Positions 1-6,705 of a DNA stretch of 21,028 nt are shown here, one piece after another (the first letter of the stretch is position 1; each line of letters starts with the position of its first letter). Source of the DNA: Bacteroidota bacterium (GTDB taxonomy: Bacteria > Bacteroidota > Bacteroidia > UKL13-3); the NCBI GenBank assembly GCA_004293295.1, contig RDYC01000204.1, positions 1-21,028 of the forward strand, read 5' to 3'. The translations under genes and the position numbers were made by a program. The notes below the pieces were generated by a model. It was not told the origin of the DNA and did no database searches. It worked only from the letters and a program-made list of their open reading frames with translations.

Positions 1-1229
1 AAACAATCGTTAACAAAAAATACAAACCCACACCTCGAAAAAAGGCATTAAAACAACTGGTAAAAGACACCATTGTTGCGAGTAAAGAGGTCGCAAATAT
101 CATTAGGAATGATTTGCCCATTGAATATAATGACAGTGCCAATGATGGGTTGAATCATTTTTTAATGGCCTTACAACAATTGCAATTGCACAAACGTAAA
201 AAGGTTCGCATAGGTTATTTTGGAGATAGCATGATTGAAGGGGATTTAATTACACAAACCATTCGCTCTATTCTTCAAAATAAATATGGAGGTGATGGTG
301 TTGGGTTTATTCCGGCAACCAGTGTGGTGGCTCATTTTAGACAAACTGTTAAAGCTACTGCTAATGAGTTTTGGGATGACACCCATTTTTTTAACAACAA
401 GAAAAAGAGAATACTAGGCATTAGTGGGCATACTTTTTTTGCAAAAGAAGGAGCACGTTTAACCATTAAGCCCGGTGGTGGTAAACATCTAGGAAGCCTT
501 TATCAATTGTCCATATTTCATGGTGCTGCACTTGAACAAGCAACGCTTGATTTTACATTTAATGGCATGCCTTTTAGGTTAGCCGGAAAAAGCCAGTTTA
601 ACATGCAAATATTAAACCCTGATACTGTTATTGCCCAAGCGCAGTTTTTATTTAAAGCAAGCGAAACACCAATTTATGGGTTTAGTGCAGAAAGCAAAAC
701 GGGTGTCATATTAGATAACCTGTCTTTTAGAGGGACAAGCGGTGTTGAGTTAACAAAATTAAACCTAACCATGCTCAAGCAAATAGATTCAATACGGCCA
801 TATGATTTGATTGTATTACAGTATGGCCCTAACTTGCTGTATGCTGATTCGATTGTGAATTTCGGGTATTACCAGACACAATTGGCTAGAACTATAAAAC
901 ACCTAAAAAAGGCATTTCCACAAGCCAGCTTGTTAATAGTAAGTACTGCCGATAAGGCATTTAAAATTGATGGGGAGTACAGAACCGGAGATGGCGTTGA
1001 AGTGCTGCTTGCCGCTCAACAAAAGGTGGCCCGGCAATTTAATTGTGCGTTTTTTAATTTGTACGAAGCAATGGGTGGTTACAACAGCATGAAAGCATGG
1101 GTAGAAAAGCACCCCATATTAGCAGGAGTAGACTACACCCATTTTAATCAGAGCGGATCGGCTAAAATCGGGCGTTTAATAGCCAATGCCATTTTAAATG
1201 AATATGAAAAGAATTATTCTGTTAAATAG
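1..1229 (+). CDS. SGNH/GDSL-family protein, likely O-acetyl transfer/esterase (5' end cut)
   Basis: The reading frame is open from base 3 to the stop at 1229 with no stop upstream, so the gene enters from the left edge. The TTG at 114 is only an internal codon that can look like a start. Counting from 114, an SGNH fold is visible: block I GDSM with the nucleophile Ser39, a GTSG block II-like stretch near residue 206, YGPN (Asn240) as block III, and the terminal DYTHFN with Asp340 and His343 as the catalytic Asp/His pair. The N-terminus, and any signal peptide or membrane anchor, lies outside the window. The gene overlaps the next gene, also SGNH, by 32 bases and sits two genes before an MBOAT acyltransferase. 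I infer a role in moving or removing O-acetyl groups on an exported glycan, like AlgJ/AlgX or PatB. The family is clear; the substrate is unknown. A plain esterase or lipase is the alternative. Confidence 0.8.
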   Translation, partial: TIVNKKYKPTPRKKALKQLVKDTIVASKEVANIIRNDLPIEYNDSANDGLNHFLMALQQLQLHKRKKVRIGYFGDSMIEGDLITQTIRSILQNKYGGDGVGFIPATSVVAHFRQTVKATANEFWDDTHFFNNKKKRILGISGHTFFAKEGARLTIKPGGGKHLGSLYQLSIFHGAALEQATLDFTFNGMPFRLAGKSQFNMQILNPDTVIAQAQFLFKASETPIYGFSAESKTGVILDNLSFRGTSGVELTKLNLTMLKQIDSIRPYDLIVLQYGPNLLYADSIVNFGYYQTQLARTIKHLKKAFPQASLLIVSTADKAFKIDGEYRTGDGVEVLLAAQQKVARQFNCAFFNLYEAMGGYNSMKAWVEKHPILAGVDYTHFNQSGSAKIGRLIANAILNEYEKNYSVK

Positions 1230-2373
1230 TTTTATCGTTTGTGCATTCTATGTAATGGGGCAAACCTTGGTGGCTGATAGTTTAAATGTCATTAATCATA
1301 CCACTGGAGTTGCCATCAACACCAGTCAGAAAGTATTTAAAATTGTGCATATTGGTGATTCACATATCCAAGCTGACATGTTTAGCGGGCAAGTGCGCAA
1401 GTTGATACAGCAGAAGTATGGCAATGCCGGAGTAGGTTTGGTGTTTCCATACAAACAAATTAAAACCAACGGGCCTAGCACTTTCACCACAACATCACCA
1501 TTTAAGTTCGCACCCAATAAAGTGGTAAAATGTAAAACAGCTTGCGAAGTGGGTTTGGCGGCATACAATGCCGTGATGCCAACAGGTGCTTCATTTATGG
1601 TTAACCTGAAAGGTGACACCAGTACGCAATATGTAAGTGCACTGTTTCAATCAAGTCAAGCAAATGCAACCATTTTGGTTAACAATGATGAGGATACCGC
1701 CTCTTATCAAGTGCAAGATGCAGGAAATTTTATTATTTGCAGTTATAATAAACAACTTGCCCCTCCATTTACTATTAGTGCAAAAGGCCAATTAAGTTTG
1801 CAAGGCCTTATTGTAAGTAATGGGCAAACAGGAGTGTTATACTATACCATTGGCGCAAACGGTGCCACGTTTAATAATTACAATAACTCAACACTTTTTT
1901 TCGATCAATTAAAAGCCCTTCAACCCGATTTGGTTATTGTTAGTTTAGGAACTAACGAAAGCGTAAGTGATATTAGCCCCGAAAATTTTATCAACCAAGT
2001 AGACAGCTTTAACAATAACCTGCTCAAAGTTTGTGCCCAAGAGCAAATTATTTACACCACTCCGGCCGATAATTATGTGAGGCAAACCAAAATGGTAAAG
2101 AAAAAAGTAAAAGGAAAGTGGCGCAAAAAACGGGTGGTTTACTTGGCCAATAATGTTAAATTGGAAGAGTTGCAAGAGGCAATGGTAGCATATTTCAAAA
2201 GAGGTAAATTCATGTATTGGAATCTTTACGCAGTTATGGGTGGTGATACAAGCATGAGAAAGTGGGTTGAAGCAGGATTAGCTGCTAAAGACCATATTCA
2301 TTTTAATAAAGCTGGTTACGAGTTGCAGGGAGAATTGTTCTACAGAGCGTTAATTAAAGCAATTGTTCCATGA
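1198..2373 (+). CDS. Exported SGNH/GDSL-family protein, second of a tandem pair
   Basis: This 391-residue protein begins with a Sec signal peptide (basic start MNMKR, hydrophobic core, cleavage probably near MGQ at residues 20-22). The ATG at 1204 would also give a good signal peptide. SGNH signatures: GDSH with Ser55, a GANG stretch as block II, GTN (Asn253) as block III, and DHIHFN with Asp365 and His368. Segments match the upstream protein, for example QKYG.AGVG after block I and a LYxxMGG...SMxxWV stretch before the final DxxH, so the two look like tandem paralogs. A strongly basic patch (about residues 300-315, KKKVKGKWRKKR) has no counterpart upstream. The gene overlaps its upstream neighbour by 32 bases and the MBOAT gene by an ATGA, so all three are probably co-translated. 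The likely site is the periplasm, and the likely job is receiving acetyl groups exported by the MBOAT protein. Glycan target unknown. Confidence 0.82.
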   Translation: MNMKRIILLNSFIVCAFYVMGQTLVADSLNVINHTTGVAINTSQKVFKIVHIGDSHIQADMFSGQVRKLIQQKYGNAGVGLVFPYKQIKTNGPSTFTTTSPFKFAPNKVVKCKTACEVGLAAYNAVMPTGASFMVNLKGDTSTQYVSALFQSSQANATILVNNDEDTASYQVQDAGNFIICSYNKQLAPPFTISAKGQLSLQGLIVSNGQTGVLYYTIGANGATFNNYNNSTLFFDQLKALQPDLVIVSLGTNESVSDISPENFINQVDSFNNNLLKVCAQEQIIYTTPADNYVRQTKMVKKKVKGKWRKKRVVYLANNVKLEELQEAMVAYFKRGKFMYWNLYAVMGGDTSMRKWVEAGLAAKDHIHFNKAGYELQGELFYRALIKAIVP

Positions 2374-3845
2374 GCATAAGTATTGACAGACTTTTTCAGC
2401 AATTGCTATACAATCCGCAAGAGCCAATATTATTTAATACAGGATTTTTTCTCTATTTCCTATTGGCGTTTATGGGTGCTTACCTGCTCTTTCATAAACA
2501 GACCAAAATACGCACTTTTATCTTTACATTATTTTCTCTATACTTTTTTTACAAGGCATGCGGGTATTATGTATTACTAGTTTTAGTGGCTGCCGTTGTT
2601 GATTTTAACCTATCCAATGCAATTGATAACACACAAAATAAACAAGCTAAGAAAACACTGCTTGTAAGCAGTATTGTAATCAATATTGGGCTGTTATTAT
2701 ATTTTAAATACACTGATTTTTTTATTCAAATCAGCAACGATTTAGGGTTTACCAATATTACCCCCCTGGCATTACTGCTTCCAATAGGTATTTCCTTTTA
2801 CACCTTTGAAAACATCAGCTATACCATTGATGTCTATAGAGGCAGTTTTAAACCGGTACGTAGTTTTTGGGATTATTTATTTTTCCTTTCTTTTTTTCCA
2901 AAACTGGTGATGGGGCCTATTGTGCGTGCTGCTGATTTTATTCCTCAAATACACAAGCCGTATACGGTTGGCGATGGTGCTTTGGCTAAGGGAGCTTACC
3001 TTATCGCAAGCGGACTTGTCAAAAAGGTTATCATCAGCGACTACATTTATGTTAATTTGGTTCAATATGTTTTTGATGCCCCGCTAAGGTATTCAGGCAT
3101 GGAGTGTTTGTTAGCCGTTTATGGTTATGCGTTAGTCATTTACTGCGATTTTAGCGGATATAGCGATATGGCCATAGGCTTAGCTAAATGGATGGGTTTT
3201 GACATAAATATCAATTTTCTTTCGCCATACCAAAGTAGGAGTATTACAGAGTTTTGGAGGCGTTGGCACATTTCACTCAGCAGTTGGTTGAAAGATTATT
3301 TGTACATCCCGCTCGGAGGAAATAAATTGGGTAAAAGCAGGCAATACATTAACTTGATGCTAACCATGCTTATTGGTGGGTTATGGCATGGAGCAAATTT
3401 CACCTTCTTAATTTGGGGTGCATTACATGGTATTGCATTGGCATTTGATAAATGGCTTGGTCAATCTATTCAAAAGAGGTTAAATGCTGTCAGTCCTGAT
3501 TTGAAAGCAATTTTAGGTGTGGTGGTAACTTTTCATTTTGTATGCCTTTGCTGGATTTTTTTTAAATCGGCAAATGTTTCGGTGGCGTTTGACATGATGC
3601 ATCAGATATTCGCAAATTTTAGCTTGGAGTTGTTTCCTAAAATATACCTTGCTTATACCCCGGTTATTGCAATGATGATGTTTGGATTTGCCATGCATGC
3701 CTTAAGTGATACCCTTGCTGATGAAGTTACCCAACGGGTTCATTTTCCAGTATGGTTTTATGCGGTAGCTTTTGCTTTGTTAGTTGTTATCTTGGTTCAA
3801 TTTAAATCAGCCACACCCATATTGCCTATTTACTTACAGTTTTAG
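2370..3845 (+). CDS. MBOAT-family membrane O-acyltransferase (AlgI/DltB-like)
   Basis: This 491-residue polytopic membrane protein has many hydrophobic segments across its length. It carries the MBOAT signature: the FWRRWHISLSSWLKDY region with His300, the YLYIPLGGNK stretch that follows, and the catalytic WHG motif with His340 inside GLWHGANFTFLIWG. Length and motif order fit AlgI and related acyltransferases. In that family the protein carries an acyl group, usually acetyl from acetyl-CoA, across the inner membrane for an SGNH partner that loads it onto an exported polymer. The start ATG overlaps the stop of the preceding SGNH gene (ATGA), which points to translational coupling and a working complex. 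No polymer-synthesis gene is visible in the window, so the acceptor (exopolysaccharide, peptidoglycan or teichoic-like glycan) cannot be named. The stop lies 3 bases from the end of a convergent regulator gene with no hairpin between. Confidence 0.92.
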   Translation: MSISIDRLFQQLLYNPQEPILFNTGFFLYFLLAFMGAYLLFHKQTKIRTFIFTLFSLYFFYKACGYYVLLVLVAAVVDFNLSNAIDNTQNKQAKKTLLVSSIVINIGLLLYFKYTDFFIQISNDLGFTNITPLALLLPIGISFYTFENISYTIDVYRGSFKPVRSFWDYLFFLSFFPKLVMGPIVRAADFIPQIHKPYTVGDGALAKGAYLIASGLVKKVIISDYIYVNLVQYVFDAPLRYSGMECLLAVYGYALVIYCDFSGYSDMAIGLAKWMGFDININFLSPYQSRSITEFWRRWHISLSSWLKDYLYIPLGGNKLGKSRQYINLMLTMLIGGLWHGANFTFLIWGALHGIALAFDKWLGQSIQKRLNAVSPDLKAILGVVVTFHFVCLCWIFFKSANVSVAFDMMHQIFANFSLELFPKIYLAYTPVIAMMMFGFAMHALSDTLADEVTQRVHFPVWFYAVAFALLVVILVQFKSATPILPIYLQF

Positions 3846-3848
3846 TAA

Positions 3849-4049
3849 CTACTCCACTCGCACTATAATTTCCAGGTTTAACACCAAGGCAATTTTTAGT
3901 AAGGTGCCAATAGATGGATTACCCTTACCACTTTCAATGGTATTAATACTCCTAAGATGCACACCACTCATATCAGCCAATTCCTGCTGGGTTAGCCCTT
4001 TTAAATCTCTTCGCTTTCTAATCGTAATTCCAATCTCTTCTATGGTCAT
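3849..4049 (-). CDS. Small XRE/HipB-like helix-turn-helix regulator
   Basis: This 66-residue protein is almost entirely one Cro/C1-type helix-turn-helix domain. The core LTQQELADMSGV...RSINTIESGKGNPSIGTLLKIALVL holds the recognition helix and the typical E-x-G-K-x-N-P-S turn. It has no sensor or toxin domain, and no HipA- or RelE-like partner stands next to it, so it looks like an orphan of the short HipB/y4mF type. The ATG at 4049 agrees with the usual start of the family. It runs against the MBOAT gene (ends 3 bases apart) and diverges from the glutamine synthetase gene, sharing a 218-base intergenic region. That region contains two related palindromes and a perfect Bacteroidota -7 match reading towards this gene, so autoregulation is likely. 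Control of the divergent glnN is possible but only inferred. Confidence 0.85.
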   Translation of the reverse strand: MTIEEIGITIRKRRDLKGLTQQELADMSGVHLRSINTIESGKGNPSIGTLLKIALVLNLEIIVRVE

Positions 4050-4061
4050 TTTTATTATTTA

Positions 4062-4081
4062 ACATGCAATATAATACATGT
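4062..4081. promoter_or_regulatory. Imperfect palindrome, candidate operator 1 of the XRE regulator
   Basis: The sequence acatg(N10)catgt has matching outer arms and 16 of 20 positions symmetric. Its inner 14 bases (4065-4078) match the perfect palindrome at 4117-4130 at 12 of 14 positions. It lies 13 bases before the start codon of the XRE gene, in the expected leader. Binding by that regulator is an inference from symmetry, similarity and position. Confidence 0.5.
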
Positions 4082-4116
4082 TTTTTTAGTTTTACAATAT
4101 AATTTAATTAGGTTCA

Positions 4117-4130
4117 TGTAATATATTACA
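4117..4130. promoter_or_regulatory. Perfect 14-base palindrome, candidate operator 2 of the XRE regulator
   Basis: TGTAATATATTACA equals its own reverse complement. It directly abuts the -7-like element at 4131-4138, so it would cover the transcription start of the XRE gene, a classic place for a repressor. Its centre is 52 bases from that of the first palindrome, close to five helical turns, which would put both sites on the same face of the DNA. The AT-rich background makes chance palindromes more likely, hence the moderate confidence. Confidence 0.55.
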
Positions 4131-4138
4131 CAAAAATA
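4131..4138 (-). promoter_or_regulatory. Candidate -7 promoter element for the XRE gene
   Basis: On the minus strand this reads TATTTTTG, a full match to the Bacteroidota -7 consensus TAnnTTTG. The -33 region is weak: only TTTT, about 17 bases further upstream. Transcription would start near 4125, inside the 4117-4130 palindrome, giving a leader of about 75 bases. Confidence 0.4.
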
Positions 4139-4212
4139 GTTATTAGCATATTTATAAAATGTTATTAGGCAGCGAGTTAGTGTTGTTAGATTCGCGAATG
4201 AAAGAAATATGG

Positions 4213-4243
4213 TTTTAGGAGCAACAGCATTACCTTAACTTGC
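4213..4243 (+). promoter_or_regulatory. Weak candidate promoter for glutamine synthetase
   Basis: TTTT (4213-4216), a 19-base spacer and TAACTTGC (4236-4243) resemble the TTTG-N19-TAnnTTTG arrangement imperfectly. It would start transcription about 20 bases before the glnN ATG. A similar TATCTTGC lies upstream of galE. Confidence 0.3.
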
Positions 4244-4267
4244 ATAAAAAATAAACAGTTTTTTATT

Positions 4268-6454
4268 ATGTCAATACTAAGATTTAAAGCTATTGAACGT
4301 GTTGGAAATCGCACACCAATAAAGGTAAATGTTCCTTCATCAAAGGTTTCTGATTACTTTAATGTAAATGTGTTCAATGATGCAGCCATGAAAAACTTTC
4401 TTGATAAAGAGGCTTATGAAGCAGTTGTTAAAGCAATTAAACATGGCGAAAAAATTGATAGAAAAGTGGCCAATCAGGTAGCATCTGGAATGAAAAATTG
4501 GGCAATGAGTAAGGATGTAACCCATTATACCCATTGGTTCCAACCATTAACCGGTTCAACAGCTGAAAAGCATGACGCCTTTTTTGAACCGACAGATGAT
4601 GGACGCTCTATAGAAAAATTTGCTGGAAGTGCCTTGGTTCAACAAGAACCAGATGCAAGCAGCTTCCCCAATGGAGGATTGCGCAATACTTTTGAGGCAC
4701 GCGGGTACACTGCTTGGGATCCTTCATCCCCGGCATTTATTATGGAAAATGCCAATGGTAAAACCTTATGCATCCCAACCATATTTGTTTCCTACACCGG
4801 TGAAGCGCTTGATTACAAAGCACCATTATTAAAGGCATTGCATGCAGTAGAGAATGCAGTAGTAGATGTATGTTCAAGCTACTTTGATAAAGGGGTAAAC
4901 AAAGCATTTGCCAGTTTAGGTATTGAACAAGAATATTTTTTGGTTGATGAAGCTTTTTATAATGCACGACCAGATTTAATGTTAACAGGCCGCACATTGT
5001 TAGGCCATGCACCGGAAAAGGGACAACAATTAGAAGACCATTATTTCGGAACAGTGCCCCCGCGTGTATATGATTTTATGGTGGATTTTGAAGTGGAATG
5101 TTACAAACTTGGAATACCATTAAAAACTCGTCATAATGAGGTAGCCCCGGGTCAGTTTGAATGTGCTCCAAATTTTGAAGAAGTAAACCTGGCAATTGAT
5201 CATAACCAGTTGCTTATGGATGTAATGGAAAAAGTAGCCAACCGCCATGGCTTAAAAGTATTGTTGCATGAAAAACCTTTCGCAGGAGTTAATGGCAGTG
5301 GTAAACACAACAACTGGAGCTTAATTACCAATACCGGTGTTAATTTATTAGCTCCCGGAAAAACACCTCATAACAATTTACAATTCCTTACTTTTTTCAT
5401 CAATGTAATTAAAGCGGTTCATTCCCATGCTGATTTGATGCGTGCAAGTATCGCTTCCGCTTCAAACGACCACCGTTTAGGAGCCAACGAAGCACCTCCC
5501 GCTATCATGTCAGTATTTATTGGCACACAACTCACGCACGTATTAGAGGAGTTGGTTTCAAACAAAGCAAAAACAGCATTAAAAGCATCAAAAACAAGTA
5601 TTGATATTCAAAAAATACCTGAAATTTTATTAGACAATACTGATCGTAACAGAACATCACCTTTTGCATTTACTGGTAATAAGTTTGAGTTTAGGGCGGT
5701 TGGTTCATCAGCAAACTGCGCCAATGCAATGATTGTTCTTAATACCATTATGGCTGAGCAGTTAAAACAATTTAAAACCGAGGTAGACGCTTTAATTAAA
5801 AAGGGAAAGAAAAAAGAAGATGCCATTCTTGATGTTTTAAAGGGGTACTATAAATCAAGTAAACATATTTTGTTTGAAGGAAATGGATATGGCGATGAAT
5901 GGGTTAAAGAAGCCCAAAAGCGTGGGTTAAATAATGTGAAAACCACACCGGAAGCATTAAATGCTTACATTACGCCACAATCTAAAAAACTATTTAGTAG
6001 CAATCATATTTTTGACGAAAGGGAGTTGGAGGCAAGGTACGAAATCATGCAGGAGAATTATGTGAAAAAGATAGACATTGAAGCCAAAGTACTTACCCAA
6101 TTGGCTACTTCACATGTTGTACCGGCAGCAATTGATTATCAAACAAAATTGGCTAACTCTATTGCTAGTTTAAAATCTGCCGGGGTTAACAAGGCTGCTT
6201 ACGGAACCCAATTGGAAATGGTACAAGAAATTGCCACACACATTAAAACCATTAATGATAATGTAAAAAAATTAATGGTTGAAACCGATAAAGCACACCA
6301 TATTGCCGATACACATAAACGTGCTGTTGTGTTTTGCCATAAAGTTAAACCATACTTTGATATAATAAGGGCTGCAAGTGATAGCCTTGAGTTTATGGTT
6401 GAAGATGATTTATGGAAGTTGCCTAAATATCGTGAGTTACTTTTTGTAAAATAA
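4268..6454 (+). CDS. glnN: Type III glutamine synthetase (GSIII)
   Basis: The enzyme makes glutamine from glutamate, ammonia and ATP and is the main entry of ammonia into cell nitrogen. The 728-residue length fits the large GSIII class and not the roughly 450-residue GSI. GSIII hallmarks are present: EARGYTAWDPSSPAFI at 143-158, the catalytic-core strand with GIEQEY near 218-223, and the nucleotide/glutamate-site loop NGSGKHNNWS at 342-351. The N-terminal stretch with HWFQPLTG and EKHD also matches the class. It is a single-gene unit with its own weak promoter and a very strong terminator, divergent from the XRE regulator gene. GSIII is typically soluble and dodecameric. No glutamate synthase or PII gene is in the window. 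Identification is secure; the symbol follows common usage for GSIII. Confidence 0.96.
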   Translation: MSILRFKAIERVGNRTPIKVNVPSSKVSDYFNVNVFNDAAMKNFLDKEAYEAVVKAIKHGEKIDRKVANQVASGMKNWAMSKDVTHYTHWFQPLTGSTAEKHDAFFEPTDDGRSIEKFAGSALVQQEPDASSFPNGGLRNTFEARGYTAWDPSSPAFIMENANGKTLCIPTIFVSYTGEALDYKAPLLKALHAVENAVVDVCSSYFDKGVNKAFASLGIEQEYFLVDEAFYNARPDLMLTGRTLLGHAPEKGQQLEDHYFGTVPPRVYDFMVDFEVECYKLGIPLKTRHNEVAPGQFECAPNFEEVNLAIDHNQLLMDVMEKVANRHGLKVLLHEKPFAGVNGSGKHNNWSLITNTGVNLLAPGKTPHNNLQFLTFFINVIKAVHSHADLMRASIASASNDHRLGANEAPPAIMSVFIGTQLTHVLEELVSNKAKTALKASKTSIDIQKIPEILLDNTDRNRTSPFAFTGNKFEFRAVGSSANCANAMIVLNTIMAEQLKQFKTEVDALIKKGKKKEDAILDVLKGYYKSSKHILFEGNGYGDEWVKEAQKRGLNNVKTTPEALNAYITPQSKKLFSSNHIFDERELEARYEIMQENYVKKIDIEAKVLTQLATSHVVPAAIDYQTKLANSIASLKSAGVNKAAYGTQLEMVQEIATHIKTINDNVKKLMVETDKAHHIADTHKRAVVFCHKVKPYFDIIRAASDSLEFMVEDDLWKLPKYRELLFVK

Positions 6455-6470
6455 CAAAATACTCCTTATA

Positions 6471-6516
6471 GCATTAGGGCCGTTTTGCGAAAGCGAAACG
6501 GCCCTAATGCGTTTTT
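6471..6516 (+). terminator. Very strong intrinsic terminator of glnN
   Basis: An 18-base-pair stem (6471-6488 with 6493-6510, one G-U pair) is capped by a GAAA tetraloop closed by a C-G pair and followed by TTTTT (6512-6516). It begins 16 bases after the glutamine synthetase stop. Confidence 0.95.
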
Positions 6517-6618
6517 ATTAACTTGAATTTATGAATTTGTTAAGGTAAACATTATTAGCTGTTTAATAGACTTAAACTAAAACATTAGCCTTGTTAAAAC
6601 AAAAAGAAACCATCAAGA

Positions 6619-6651
6619 TTTGATAATGTTTTAAAATTATCTGTATATTAG
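6619..6651 (+). promoter_or_regulatory. Candidate promoter of the first PorE-like gene
   Basis: TTTG (6619-6622), a 21-base spacer and TATATTAG (6644-6651, one mismatch to TAnnTTTG) fit the Bacteroidota vegetative promoter pattern. A short inverted repeat, ATCAA-3-TTGAT (6612-6624), overlaps the -33 element. The predicted leader is about 45-50 bases. The rest of 6517-6705 is AT-rich with nothing else recognisable. Confidence 0.4.
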
Positions 6652-6705
6652 CTTAAATATTTATGTACTTAATAGAGGTGCAGCCTATCAAATTAAATAT
6701 AAAAC

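Noticed and set aside
3784..4062. 92-codon plus-strand frame across the MBOAT end and the XRE gene
   Set aside because: It overlaps two clearly real genes and its sequence is the antisense of the helix-turn-helix protein.
4190..4199. Palindrome ATTCGCGAAT upstream of glnN
   Set aside because: It is a perfect but single 10-base palindrome with no repeat or known binding site; not enough to call an operator.
6547..6600. Two loosely similar stretches (ACATTATTAGC.. and ACATTAGCC..) before the first PorE-like gene
   Set aside because: The match needs a gap and the region is AT-rich; no convincing direct repeat.
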